Assembly: GCF_030160235.1 (NCBI RefSeq)
Contig: NZ_BSNY01000054.1
Coordinates: forward strand, 62,001-126,000
Direction: 5' to 3'
Length of the DNA stretch: 64,000 nucleotides
Source: Mesorhizobium huakuii
Lineage (GTDB): Bacteria > Pseudomonadota > Alphaproteobacteria > Rhizobiales > Rhizobiaceae
The notes below the pieces were generated by a model, which did not search any database, was not told the DNA's origin, and saw nothing but the letters and a program-made list of their open reading frames with translations. Shown here in pieces: positions 10,333 through 19,308 of this stretch. The stretch's first letter is position 1. Every line of letters starts with the position of its first letter. The position numbers and the translations under genes are program-made.

Positions 10333-11601
10333 GTGAACCATTTCGACTACCGCGACGGCGTGCTGCATGCCGAGGACGTGGCAATCCCTGATATCGCCGC
10401 CCAGGTCGGCACGCCGTTCTACTGCTATTCGACGGCCACGCTCACCAGGCACTACCGCGTGTTTGCCCAGGCCTTCGCCGGCCTCGACGCGCTGGTCTGC
10501 TACGCCATGAAGGCCAACTCCAACCAGGCCGTGCTGCGGACCCTGGCCAGGCTCGGCGCCGGCGCCGACGTGGTCTCGGAAGGCGAGTTGCGCCGGGCGC
10601 TGGCAGCCGGCATCCCGGCCAGCAAGATCCTGTTTTCCGGCGTCGGCAAGACGGCGCGCGAAATGGACCTTGCGCTCGAAGCCGGCATCCTTTGCTTCAA
10701 CGTCGAATCCGAGCCTGAACTCGAACTGTTGTCGGCGCGGGCCACGGCGCTCGGCAAGGTGGCGCCGATCTCGCTGCGCATCAATCCCGATGTCGACGCC
10801 AAGACCCACAAGAAGATCTCCACCGGCAAGGCCGAGAACAAGTTCGGCATTGCCTGGCAGCGCGCGCGGCAGGTCTATGCCCGCGCGGCAACGCTTCCGG
10901 GCATCAAGGTCACCGGTATCGACACCCATATCGGCAGCCAGATCACCGAGCTGCAGCCCTTCGACGACGCTTTCGCCCTGCTGGTCGACCTGGTCGGCGC
11001 GCTGCGCGCCGACGGCCATTCGATCGAGCATGTCGATCTCGGCGGTGGCCTCGGCATCCCCTACCGCGTCGACAACAACCCGCCGCCCTTGCCCGACGCC
11101 TATGCCCAGATCGTCCGGAAGCATGTCACCAAGCTCGGCCTGAAGGTGATGTTCGAGCCGGGCCGGCTGATCGTCGGCAATGCCGGCATCCTCGTCTCGG
11201 AAGTGATCTTCGTGAAGGAAGGCGACGCCAAGAATTTCCTGGTCGTCGACGCCGCCATGAACGATCTGATCCGGCCGACCCTCTACGATGCTTTTCATGA
11301 TATCAGGCCGGTCGTGCAGCCGCCGGCCGACACGCCGCGCATGATGGTCGACGTGGTCGGCCAGGTCTGCGAAACCGGTGACTATCTCGGCCTCGACCGC
11401 GATCTGCCGAGGCTCAAGGCCGGCGATCTCGTTGCCGTTTCCACGGCCGGCGCCTATGGCGCCGTGCAGGCCGGCACCTACAACACCCGCCTGCTGGTGC
11501 CGGAGGTGCTGGTCGACGGCGACCGTTTCCACGTCGTGCGACCGCGCCTGACCTATGACGACCTCATCGGATTGGATTCGGTGCCAGACTGGCTGGCATA
11601 G
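10333..11601 (+). CDS. lysA: Diaminopimelate decarboxylase
   Basis: LysA is a PLP enzyme that turns meso-diaminopimelate into lysine. The 422-residue protein has the PLP lysine in YAMKANSN, the phosphate-binding GGGLGIPY, EPGRLIVGNAG and the catalytic CETGDYLG near the end. The start is GTG at 10333, giving (M)NHFDYRDG, the usual rhizobial N-terminus; the open frame begins 14 codons earlier without similarity. It lies 59 bases after lptM. Confidence 0.95.
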   Translation: MNHFDYRDGVLHAEDVAIPDIAAQVGTPFYCYSTATLTRHYRVFAQAFAGLDALVCYAMKANSNQAVLRTLARLGAGADVVSEGELRRALAAGIPASKILFSGVGKTAREMDLALEAGILCFNVESEPELELLSARATALGKVAPISLRINPDVDAKTHKKISTGKAENKFGIAWQRARQVYARAATLPGIKVTGIDTHIGSQITELQPFDDAFALLVDLVGALRADGHSIEHVDLGGGLGIPYRVDNNPPPLPDAYAQIVRKHVTKLGLKVMFEPGRLIVGNAGILVSEVIFVKEGDAKNFLVVDAAMNDLIRPTLYDAFHDIRPVVQPPADTPRMMVDVVGQVCETGDYLGLDRDLPRLKAGDLVAVSTAGAYGAVQAGTYNTRLLVPEVLVDGDRFHVVRPRLTYDDLIGLDSVPDWLA

Positions 11602-11620
11602 AAGCCTCCCGCCGACACCG

Positions 11621-11923
11621 CTACAGCCGGTTCTGGAGGAGCGTCCTTGTCTTGGCGATCCTGTCTTCATCACGGCGGTAGAACGTCCATTGTTTGATGC
11701 GCTTGGGCCGGAGCAGGCCGGCCTGGGTGAGCACGCGCATATGCTCGGATAGCGTCGCCTGCGTGATGCCGAGCTTCTCGGCGATCAGCAGCGCGCAGAC
11801 GCCATCCTCGACCAGATCGCCATCCGCCTGAGCCGGGAAATGCGCGCGCGGATCCTTCAGCCAGTCCAGGATCCGCAGCCTGCGTTCGTTGGCGATCGCC
11901 TTGAAGACATCAACCTCTTGCAT
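11621..11923 (-). CDS. ArsR-family transcriptional regulator
   Basis: This 100-residue winged-helix repressor has the ArsR pattern: an N-terminal MQEVDVFKAIANERRLRILDWLKDP, the recognition helix in LGITQATLSEHMRVLTQAGLL and a wing with QWTFYRRDE. There is no CxC metal site, so it probably does not sense arsenic or cadmium by the classical route. It is divergent from the dehydratase gene, with 50 bases between starts, and may control it; this is inferred from position alone. Confidence 0.85.
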   Translation of the reverse strand: MQEVDVFKAIANERRLRILDWLKDPRAHFPAQADGDLVEDGVCALLIAEKLGITQATLSEHMRVLTQAGLLRPKRIKQWTFYRRDEDRIAKTRTLLQNRL

Positions 11924-11973
11924 TTAGCCATTTTGCCAAGTTACTAATTGCTGTCAATCCCGAGGAGCAAATC

Positions 11974-12915
11974 ATGTCGCAGGGTAACACCGTCACACGC
12001 GAACGCATTGCCGCGATGGAGCCGCGCATCCGCCCCTATATCAGGCATACGCCGGTGCTGCGCGTCGACATGGTCGATTTCGACCGGCCGCCGCTGGCGG
12101 TAGACCTCAAGCTCGAATGCCTGCAGCATTCCGGCTCGTTCAAGGCGCGCGGCGCCTTCACCAATCTTCTGGAACGGCCGGTTCCCGCGGCCGGTGTCGT
12201 GGCCGCATCGGGTGGCAACCATGGCGCCGCTGTCGCCTATGCCGCCATGCGGCTCGGCCACAAGGCAACCATCTTCGTTCCCGAAGTGAGCCCACAGGCC
12301 AAGCTGGACCGCATTCGTTCGTATGGCGCCGACCTGGTCGTCGGCGGCGCCCGCTATGCCGAGGCGCTGGCCGCCAGCGAACGTTTCGCGCAGGAAACCG
12401 GCGCCTTGCAGATTCACGCCTTCAACCAGGAGGAAACGCTGGTCGGCCAGGGCACGCTCGGGCTCGAGATCGAGAACGATCTGCCGCAGATCGACACATT
12501 GCTGGTCGCCGTCGGCGGTGGCGGGCTGATCGGCGGCATCGCCGCCTGGTATGCCGGCCGCATCCGCATCATCGCCATCGAGCCCGAGGGCGCGCCGACG
12601 CTTCATCGCGCCTTCGAGGCCGGCCGTCCCGTCGACGCACCGGCGGAAGGCATCGCCGCCGATTCGCTGGCGCCGAAGCGCGTCGGCGAAATGATGTTCC
12701 CGATCGCCGAAGCCTTCGTCGAGCGCTCCATCCTGGTCAGTGACGACGACATCATCGCCGCGCAGAAGGCGCTGTGGAACCGGGTGCGCATCATCTCCGA
12801 ACCGGGTGGGGCTGCCGCCTTCGCCGCGATCCTGTCCGGCCGCTACACGCCGGCCCCGGGCGAACGCGTCGCCGTGCTGGTCTGTGGCGCCAACGCAAAC
12901 CCCGGCAATTTCTGA
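11974..12915 (+). CDS. Threonine/serine dehydratase, catalytic-domain type
   Basis: This fold-type II PLP enzyme of 313 residues probably deaminates threonine or serine to the 2-oxo acid. PLP motifs are clear: the Schiff-base lysine in SGSFKARGA, ASGGNHGAAVAYA, and the glycine loop GGGGLIGG. It lacks the C-terminal ACT regulatory domain of biosynthetic IlvA, so it is the short catabolic or promiscuous type. GAGGAG precedes the ATG. The exact substrate (Thr, Ser or a hydroxyaspartate) cannot be fixed. Confidence 0.88.
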   Translation: MSQGNTVTRERIAAMEPRIRPYIRHTPVLRVDMVDFDRPPLAVDLKLECLQHSGSFKARGAFTNLLERPVPAAGVVAASGGNHGAAVAYAAMRLGHKATIFVPEVSPQAKLDRIRSYGADLVVGGARYAEALAASERFAQETGALQIHAFNQEETLVGQGTLGLEIENDLPQIDTLLVAVGGGGLIGGIAAWYAGRIRIIAIEPEGAPTLHRAFEAGRPVDAPAEGIAADSLAPKRVGEMMFPIAEAFVERSILVSDDDIIAAQKALWNRVRIISEPGGAAAFAAILSGRYTPAPGERVAVLVCGANANPGNF

Positions 12916-13030
12916 TTGCAACTATTTCGGCGGTTTCACATTTTCTGAGAGCGCCTCGCCTTTGCCGTGTTTGCTGGTATTCTTCGAGTCGTGAGGATCG
13001 GGCTATCCCGCCTGATTCCAGGAAGGGCCG

Positions 13031-15634
13031 ATGACGCAACGACCCATCTCTAGCGATCGCGGTCTCGCCGGGCGCCTTGCGCTCAGCCGGCTGGCGACGC
13101 GGGTCTCGATGATGGTCGAGCGCGGCTGGCCGCTGCTGCTGCCGCTGATCCTTATCGCCTGCCTGTTCCTGAGCATCTCCTGGTTCGGCGTTTTCTCCCG
13201 GCTGCCGGATGTCGCGCGCGTCGGCCTTGTCGCAGCATTCGGCCTGGCAGGGCTGGCGGCGCTCTATCCGCTGCGTTTCTTCCGCCTGCCTGGCGCCGCC
13301 GAGGTCGACCGCCGCATCGAGGCCGCCAACGAATTGCTGCACAGCCCCGTGCTGGTGCAGGCCGACCGGCCAAGCGGCCGCGAAAGCAGCTTTTCGCAGG
13401 CGCTGTGGCGCGAACACCAGAAGCGCATGGCTGCCAGGCTCGACACCCTTGGCGCCGACCTGCCGCGCACCCGGGTGCCGGAGCGCGACCCATGGGGGCT
13501 GCGCGCCGTGGCGGCGCTGCTGCTCGTCACGGCCTTTGCCTTCTCCTTCGGGCCGACAGGCGGTAGGATAGAAGACGGCTTCAGCGCCCACGGCGCGCAC
13601 GACGCCGTGCCGCCACGCATCGATGCCTGGGTGACTCCGCCTGCCTACACCGGCAAGCCGCCAATCTTCCTGACTGCCGACGCTAATCAGGCGACACCTA
13701 CGTTTCATGTGCCTGAGGGCAGCGATGTCTCCTTGCGCGTCACCGGAGGCTCGGGCGAGGAAACGCTCGCCTATGCCGACAAAGATGGCAATTCGCGCAC
13801 CATCGACCCTGCCGGACCACAGGCCAGCGCCAAGCCAGCCGCAAGCCCGGCGGTGCCGGCCGTTACATCCCCCTCGAAGGTGCGCCAGTTCACCGGCAAG
13901 CTGACCGGCGACGGCACGCTGACGCTGAAATCGGGCGAGGATCAGCTCGGCCGCTGGGCCTTCGCCGTGATCGCGGACAAACCGCCGCAGATCCGCTTTG
14001 TCGGCGAGCCCAAGCGTGCCGCCAACGGCGCCTTCGAGCTCAACTACCAGATCGACGACGATTATGGCGCCGCCACCGCCAAGGCGGTCTTCGCGCCGGC
14101 CGACCCGCAGTCGCCGGGCGCGCATCCGCTCTACGGCGCGCCCGAAATGCCGTTGGCGCTGCCGCGCCGCGGCGGCAAGTCCAATGCCGCCAAGACCACC
14201 AAGGACCTGACTGAGCATGTCTGGGCCGGCAGCAGCATCAAGCTGACGCTGGTCGCCACCGACGATGCCGGTCACACCTCTTCGAGCGAAACCAAGACGC
14301 TAGTGATGCCGGAGCGGCCTTTCACCAACCCGCTGGCGCGGGCGGTGATCGAACAACGCCGCCTGCTGGCGCTCGACGCCAATGCCAAGCCGCATGTGCT
14401 CGACCTGATCGACGCCATCACGCTGCGGCCGGAAGACACGTTCGACAACATGTCCCATTACCTCGCCATCATGAGCGCGCGCAGCCGGCTGAAGCTGGCC
14501 GGCAACGACGACCAGCTGCGCGGCGTGGTCGCCTATCTCTGGGAAATCGCGCTCGGCATCGAAGAGGGCAACCTCTCGGCGGCGGAGAAGCGGCTGCGCC
14601 AGGCGCAGCAGGCGCTTCAGGAGGCCATCAAGAACGGCGCCAGCGATGCCGAAATCGAGAAGGCGATGAAGGAACTGCGCGAGGCGATGAACCAGTTCCT
14701 GCAGGAATTCGCCGAACGCGCCAAGCAGAACCCGAACGCGCCGCAAATGCAGCAGAACGGCCAGGAACTGCGCCAGAGCGACATCGACCGGATGATGGAC
14801 CAGATCGAAAACCTGGCGAAGTCGGGCGACCGCGACAAGGCGCAGCAATTGCTGTCGCAGCTGCAGGACATGATGAACAATCTCCAGGCCGGCCGTCAGC
14901 AGCAAGGCGGCGAGCAGGACAGCCAGATGCGCCAGCAGATGGACAAGCTCGGCGAGATCCTGCGCCGCCAGCAGGAGATGATGAACGACACGTTCCGCAT
15001 GGACCAGATGCAGCGCGGCGAGCGCCAGCGCGGACAGAACCGCGACGAGCAGCTTGGCCAAGGCGGTGGCGAGGACCAGGACAAGCCAGGCGTCGGCAAG
15101 GACCGCGATCCGCTGGCGAGGCAAAAGCCGATGACGCCGCAGGAATTCGCCGATGCGCTGAAGCAGCTGCAGGAAGGCCAAGGCCAGTTGAAGAGCGACC
15201 TCGAGCAGTTGAAGAAGAGCCTCGAAGGCATGGGCATGGAGCCCAATGAAGGATTTGGCGAGGCCGGCAAGTCGATGGGCAGCGCCGAGCAGGCGCTTGG
15301 CGAGGGCCAGGGCGACGAGGCCGTCGGCCACCAGGGCCGGGCACTCGAGGCGCTGCGCAAGGGCGCCAAGGACATGATGAAGCAGATGCAGGCCATGCAG
15401 GGCGACCAGGGCGGCAGCCAGGAAGGCGGGCGTCAGCAGAATGCCGACCGTGACCCGCTCGGCCGGCCGCGCGCCAGCCAGGGTCCCGATTTCGGCGATT
15501 CAGTGAAGGTCCCCGACGAGATCGACGTCCAGCGCGCCCGCCAGATCCTGGAAGCCATCCGCAAACGGCTCGGCAACGCGCTCAGCCCCGATATCGAGCG
15601 TAGCTATCTCGAACGGCTGCTCGAGCTGAAATAG
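13031..15634 (+). CDS. TIGR02302 family membrane protein (DUF4175)
   Basis: This 867-residue protein belongs to a family found in alphaproteobacteria with no established function. Two membrane segments lie near residues 35-80 and a third near 155-175. The middle is a beta-rich region likely outside the membrane. The C-terminal 350 residues are strongly Gln/Glu/Lys/Met-rich, with long helical coiled-coil stretches (QQLLSQLQDMMNNLQAG and similar). AGGAAGGGCCG precedes the ATG. It stands alone between the dehydratase and VOC genes. Confidence 0.85.
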   Translation: MTQRPISSDRGLAGRLALSRLATRVSMMVERGWPLLLPLILIACLFLSISWFGVFSRLPDVARVGLVAAFGLAGLAALYPLRFFRLPGAAEVDRRIEAANELLHSPVLVQADRPSGRESSFSQALWREHQKRMAARLDTLGADLPRTRVPERDPWGLRAVAALLLVTAFAFSFGPTGGRIEDGFSAHGAHDAVPPRIDAWVTPPAYTGKPPIFLTADANQATPTFHVPEGSDVSLRVTGGSGEETLAYADKDGNSRTIDPAGPQASAKPAASPAVPAVTSPSKVRQFTGKLTGDGTLTLKSGEDQLGRWAFAVIADKPPQIRFVGEPKRAANGAFELNYQIDDDYGAATAKAVFAPADPQSPGAHPLYGAPEMPLALPRRGGKSNAAKTTKDLTEHVWAGSSIKLTLVATDDAGHTSSSETKTLVMPERPFTNPLARAVIEQRRLLALDANAKPHVLDLIDAITLRPEDTFDNMSHYLAIMSARSRLKLAGNDDQLRGVVAYLWEIALGIEEGNLSAAEKRLRQAQQALQEAIKNGASDAEIEKAMKELREAMNQFLQEFAERAKQNPNAPQMQQNGQELRQSDIDRMMDQIENLAKSGDRDKAQQLLSQLQDMMNNLQAGRQQQGGEQDSQMRQQMDKLGEILRRQQEMMNDTFRMDQMQRGERQRGQNRDEQLGQGGGEDQDKPGVGKDRDPLARQKPMTPQEFADALKQLQEGQGQLKSDLEQLKKSLEGMGMEPNEGFGEAGKSMGSAEQALGEGQGDEAVGHQGRALEALRKGAKDMMKQMQAMQGDQGGSQEGGRQQNADRDPLGRPRASQGPDFGDSVKVPDEIDVQRARQILEAIRKRLGNALSPDIERSYLERLLELK

Positions 15635-15685
15635 GGTCCGCCGCCCCCACACTCCACCCAACCCCGCTCGAACGGTTGCAACACC

Positions 15686-16057
15686 ATGCCGAAGCTCGGC
15701 ACTGTCACGCCCATCCTGCGCATCTTCGATGTTGCCAAGGCGCATGAATTCTATGTCGGTTTTCTCGGTTTCGAAGTGCAGTTCGAACACCGTTTCGAAG
15801 ACAACGCACCGCTTTACACAGGCGTTCATCGCGACGGCTGCGTCCTGCACCTGAGCGAACATCATGGCGATGGCGCGCCGGGCTCTCACATCCGGATCGA
15901 GACGACCGACATTGCGGGGCTGCATCACGAGTTGACCGAAAGAAAGTACCGCTTTGCCAGGCCGGGGTTGGAGGAGACGCCCTGGAAGACGAAGGAGGTC
16001 ACGGTCGGCGATCCGTTCGGCAACCGCCTGACCTTCTATGAGGATGTCAAAGACTGA
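15686..16057 (+). CDS. VOC-superfamily (glyoxalase / bleomycin-resistance-like) protein
   Basis: This 123-residue protein has the single beta-alpha-beta-beta-beta pair typical of bleomycin-resistance-like VOC proteins. VTPILRIFDVAKAHEFYVGFLGFEV is an interrupted form of the usual opening, and GDPFGNRLTFYED the usual close. Candidate metal ligands are present (HLSEHHGD and a late Glu), but substrate and metal use cannot be assigned. It is convergent with the LysR gene, leaving 2 bases between stops. Confidence 0.85.
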   Translation: MPKLGTVTPILRIFDVAKAHEFYVGFLGFEVQFEHRFEDNAPLYTGVHRDGCVLHLSEHHGDGAPGSHIRIETTDIAGLHHELTERKYRFARPGLEETPWKTKEVTVGDPFGNRLTFYEDVKD

Positions 16058-16059
16058 GC

Positions 16060-16929
16060 TTACCGGTTGACGAACGCTTCGCGGATCGCCTCCTGCATGC
16101 CGTCGATCGCCTCGCCTGACGCGTTCGGGTTGCGATGCATCACCACATTGGAGGAATCGATGTCGCCGAACCCGTCGGCGGACGTCAGTTCACGGCAGCC
16201 GTCCGGAATGTTGCTGCGCGAGATCGGCGCGATCGCCAGTCCCGAGGTAACGGCAAGCTTCAGGCCGCCGGTCGTATCGCTGGTATAGGCGACACGATAG
16301 GCAAGACCGCGCTGCTCCAGCGACTTGATGGCGAAGTCCTTGCACCAGCTGACCCGGTTGTAGAGCGCGATCGGCACCGGCCGTTCCTCGTGCATATGAT
16401 GCAGGGTCGACGTCACCCAGACCGTCGGGTCGTGCATCAGCACTTCGCCGCCGGCCGGATCCTGCCATTCGAACACCACGCACAGATCAAGTTCGCCGGC
16501 GGCGAGCGCCGCCAGCTGCGCCTCTGAATGGGCGTAGCGCACGGTGACCTCTACCTTGGTGTGGCGTTTCGAAAACGCGCCGAGCGCGCGCGACAGGATG
16601 GCGTGGCCATATTCCTCCGGAATGCCGATGCGCACCGGTCCGCCGAGCGGCGGCGCCGCCATCGAGGCCGCCGTTTCGTCGAGCAGCGAGACGATGCGGC
16701 GGGCGTTGACGATGAGTTCGCCGCCGCGCCGCGTCAGCGCGACGCCGCGCGAGCCGCGCTCGAACAGGCTGTCGCCGACCAGCTCCTCAAGCTTCTTCAT
16801 CTGCATCGACACGGCCGACTGGGTGCGCCCGGCCTGTTCGGCCGCCCGGGTGAAATTGCCGGCCTCGGCGATGGCGACGAAGGTGCGCAGGAGATCGCTG
16901 TCGAGGGTCGGACGCATGCTTTCCATCAT
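16060..16929 (-). CDS. LysR-family transcriptional regulator
   Basis: This LysR regulator has up to 289 residues. The N-terminal helix-turn-helix is typical (TFVAIAEAGNFTRAAEQAGRTQSAVSMQMKKLE is the span, at about residues 12-45), followed by LFERGSRGVALTRRGGE and a periplasmic-binding-protein-like effector domain. The true start may be the ATG four codons in (MRPTLDSDLL), which has GGA close upstream. It is divergent from a DMT exporter gene with 213 bases between, so it may control that exporter; no effector is evident. Confidence 0.9.
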   Translation of the reverse strand: MMESMRPTLDSDLLRTFVAIAEAGNFTRAAEQAGRTQSAVSMQMKKLEELVGDSLFERGSRGVALTRRGGELIVNARRIVSLLDETAASMAAPPLGGPVRIGIPEEYGHAILSRALGAFSKRHTKVEVTVRYAHSEAQLAALAAGELDLCVVFEWQDPAGGEVLMHDPTVWVTSTLHHMHEERPVPIALYNRVSWCKDFAIKSLEQRGLAYRVAYTSDTTGGLKLAVTSGLAIAPISRSNIPDGCRELTSADGFGDIDSSNVVMHRNPNASGEAIDGMQEAIREAFVNR

Positions 16930-17060
16930 AAGCAGATTTGATTGCAGGCATCATTCCAATTCGTTTGCAACATGTCAAACGCCGGATGATAGTCGTCTTA
17001 CCCATTGGATATGCGGCTGCGAAATCGGCTGCGGACCAATTCAAAGAGTCCTCACTCGTG

Positions 17061-17092
17061 CCCGCTGCCCGAAACGGTGGCGGGTTCTTTTT
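17061..17092 (+). terminator. Intrinsic terminator upstream of the DMT exporter gene
   Basis: CCCGCTGCC pairs with GGTGGCGGG (9 bp, two wobbles) around a 6-base loop, followed at once by TTCTTTTT. It lies on the coding strand 51 bases before the DMT start and about 130 bases after the divergent LysR start, with no gene before it. It therefore ends either an attenuated leader of the DMT gene or a small RNA. Confidence 0.7.
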
Positions 17093-17142
17093 GATCTGGA
17101 GGCGGGCTGCTTCGGATCGTACGCGCAGGAGCCGGAACGCAG

Positions 17143-18090
17143 ATGCAGAATAGGATGGTGCGCGGCATCCTGAACCTGTGCCTGGGCGTGCTGGTGTTCT
17201 CGCTGCAGGACCCGCTCGTCAAGGCCGTGTCGAGCGGTTACCCGGTGACCGAGGTGATGGCGATCCGCTCGATCGTCGCCCTGCCGATCCTGATCATTCT
17301 TGTCAACGCCGATGTCGGGCTGCGGGCAATCCTGTCGAAGCGGTTCGGCCTGCTGACGATACGCGCCTTCATCCAGTTCACCTCCTACACGGTGTACTAT
17401 CTGGCCATCGCCGCGCTGCCGCTGGCCGACGCCGTGGCGCTCTATTTCATGGCGCCGCTGTTCATCATGGCGCTGGCCGGCCCCTATCTCGGCGAACGCG
17501 TCTCGTGGCGGACGCTGGCGACCGTGCTGATCGGAATGCTTGGCGTCATCGTGATGGTGCGCCCTGGCGCCGGCCTGTTCGACTGGGCAGCGCTGCTGTC
17601 GCTCGGCTCGGCGGCGCTCTACGGATTCTCGCAGTTGATGGCGCGCAAGATCGGCGATACCGAATCGTCGACGGTCATGGCCTTCTACCAGAACGGCGCC
17701 TATCTCGTCGGCGCCGCCGTGGTTGCCGGCACATTCCACCTGGCCGGCATAACCCACGCCGTCCACCCCAGCGTCGAATTCCTGGTGCGGCCGTGGATAT
17801 GGCCGACGCTGCCGGATTTCCTCAAGATGGCCGCCTGCGGCTTCGTCGCCTCCGCCGGCATGATCCTTCTGTCGCAGGGCTACAGGCTGGCGCCGGCCAA
17901 TCGCGTCGCCACCTTCGAATACACCGGCATTCTGTGGTCGCCGCTCTGGGGTTTCCTGTTCTTCGCCGAGGTGCCGAGGTCGACGACCGTGATCGGCGCG
18001 GCGCTGATCATCGGCGCCGGCCTGCTCGCGCTCAACACCGAGCGGCGCAAGAGCGCGGCGCCAGTGCTGGCCGCGACCGATCCGGTCTGA
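17143..18090 (+). CDS. DMT-superfamily transporter (EamA domains)
   Basis: This inner-membrane protein of 315 residues has about ten hydrophobic segments in two EamA repeats: the first ends near LGERVSWRTLATVLIGMLGV, the second near FFAEVPRSTTVIGAALIIGAG. Such proteins export small metabolites or amino acids, but the substrate cannot be told. GCAGGAG precedes the ATG. An intrinsic terminator lies upstream and a LysR gene is divergent. Its stop abuts the stop of the convergent response regulator. Confidence 0.9.
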   Translation: MQNRMVRGILNLCLGVLVFSLQDPLVKAVSSGYPVTEVMAIRSIVALPILIILVNADVGLRAILSKRFGLLTIRAFIQFTSYTVYYLAIAALPLADAVALYFMAPLFIMALAGPYLGERVSWRTLATVLIGMLGVIVMVRPGAGLFDWAALLSLGSAALYGFSQLMARKIGDTESSTVMAFYQNGAYLVGAAVVAGTFHLAGITHAVHPSVEFLVRPWIWPTLPDFLKMAACGFVASAGMILLSQGYRLAPANRVATFEYTGILWSPLWGFLFFAEVPRSTTVIGAALIIGAGLLALNTERRKSAAPVLAATDPV

Positions 18091-18462
18091 TCAGGCGAAG
18101 CAGATCAGCGCGCGTTCGACGCGCGAACGGATTTCGGCCAGTGTAAACGGCTTCTGCACGACATCGAGGATGATGCCGTTCAACTCCTCGGCGCGCTCGC
18201 GCTGATCGGCATAGCCGGTCATCAGCATGATCTTCATTGCCGGAAAAAGGGCCGCCGCAGCGATCGCCATCTCGATGCCGTCCATCTCGGGCATGCGGAT
18301 GTCGGAGACGACGAGATCGTAACCGCCATGCGCGGCGCGGATCAGCGCCAGGCCCTGGGCGCCATCGGCGGCGATATCGATTGCGTGGCCTGCGCGTTCA
18401 AGCGCGCGGGCTGCAAGGGTGCGGACGGACTCATCGTCCTCGACGATCAAAAGCTTTGCCAT
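18091..18462 (-). CDS. Single-domain response regulator (CpdR-like)
   Basis: This protein of 123 residues is only a receiver domain. It has the acidic pocket (IVEDDE), the phospho-acceptor Asp in VVSDIRMPEMDG (about residue 53), the switch Thr in MLMTGYA and the conserved Lys in VQKPF. It lacks an output domain, as do CpdR and DivK of alphaproteobacteria; the MPEMDGIE segment and length resemble CpdR, but identity is not proven. The ATG at 18462 is preferred to a TTG three codons upstream. No kinase gene is adjacent. Confidence 0.85.
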   Translation of the reverse strand: MAKLLIVEDDESVRTLAARALERAGHAIDIAADGAQGLALIRAAHGGYDLVVSDIRMPEMDGIEMAIAAAALFPAMKIMLMTGYADQRERAEELNGIILDVVQKPFTLAEIRSRVERALICFA

Positions 18463-18580
18463 GGCCGGCAATTTGGCCGCGAAAAGTTGACTTTTCCTGA
18501 AAGCGCCCAGCCCCTGGCCGGGCTATTTTTGCAGCGCCGTTAAGGCCTTTTTCAGGACTTGTCGGTCGGAGGCAGTGGCC

Positions 18581-19123
18581 TCACGCATCGCCCTTCACGA
18601 CACCCACGAACGGCAATTCGCGGAAGGCGTGCGCGACGTCCATGCCGTAACCGACGACGAAATAGTCGGGGCAGTCGAAGCCGACATAGTCGGCGACGAG
18701 CGCGGTCTGGCGGCGCATGCGCTTGTCGAGCAGCACGGCGATGGAACAGCTTTTCGCACCGCGCGCCAGCATCAGGTCACGGGTGAAGGTCAGTGTCTTG
18801 CCCGATTCCAGGATGTCGTCGATCAGCAGCACGTCGCGGCCGGCGACCTCATTGTCGATGTCGCGCAGCACCCTCACCTCGCCGCTGGTGGTGCCGGCGC
18901 CATAGCTGGAAATGAAGATGAACTCGACTTCCGGCGACAGGCCGACATCGTGCATGGCACGGATCAGGTCGGCGGCGAAGATGAACGAGCCCTTCAGCAC
19001 CGAAATCACCAGCAGATCGTGATAGTCGTGCCCGGCGATCTCCTTGGCGAGCTCGAGATTGCGCCGCGCGATCGCCGACGCCGAAAACAGGACTTCGATG
19101 TCCTTGCCGCGTACGATTGGCAT
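18581..19123 (-). CDS. hpt: Hypoxanthine phosphoribosyltransferase
   Basis: Hpt joins hypoxanthine or guanine to PRPP to form IMP or GMP in purine salvage. The 180-residue protein has the PRPP loop DVLLIDDILESGKTLT, the KGSFIFAADL loop and the late VGYGMDVAHAFRELP segment. GAGGGGG precedes the ATG at 19123, so an upstream in-frame start at 19138 is not used. A 143-base palindromic element separates it from the gene upstream on the same strand. Confidence 0.94.
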   Translation of the reverse strand: MPIVRGKDIEVLFSASAIARRNLELAKEIAGHDYHDLLVISVLKGSFIFAADLIRAMHDVGLSPEVEFIFISSYGAGTTSGEVRVLRDIDNEVAGRDVLLIDDILESGKTLTFTRDLMLARGAKSCSIAVLLDKRMRRQTALVADYVGFDCPDYFVVGYGMDVAHAFRELPFVGVVKGDA

Positions 19124-19165
19124 TTTTCGCCCCCTCAAGTTTCTTACCCAAACGCCTTCGCATCG

Positions 19166-19308
19166 AGCGTGTGTTGAGATTCAGGTCAGGCCGAGCCGAA
19201 AACGGTGGTTTCCGAGAACCGGAGCGGAGCGTACTTAAGTACGTGAGCACCGGAAGCGCAGGGAACCGCCGTTTGCAGGCCGGCATCACCTGAATATCGA
19301 CACACGCT
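19166..19308. repeat. 143-bp imperfect palindrome, RIME-like mosaic element
   Basis: The ends AGCGTGTGT and ACACACGCT are inverted, and the whole stretch folds back on itself: left-arm blocks ATTCAGGT and AACGG recur inverted on the right, and GTACTTAAGTAC forms the centre. Its right end enters the stop codon of the gene at 19307. The layout is that of rhizobial intergenic mosaic elements. Transcribed towards hpt it would form one long hairpin. Confidence 0.75.

Noticed and set aside
10270-11673. Long minus-strand open frame of 467 codons
   Set aside because: It is the antisense of lysA; the protein is rich in His/Asp/Arg/Gly with no domain, as is usual for the strand opposite GC-rich genes.
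12791-14275. Minus-strand open frame of 494 codons
   Set aside because: Antisense to the TIGR02302 gene; no recognisable domain or ribosome site.
18480-18560. Terminator after hpt
   Set aside because: TCCTGAAA/TTTCAGGA flank GC-rich partial stems, but the pairing is long-range and imperfect and no clear hairpin with a T run emerges on the minus strand.
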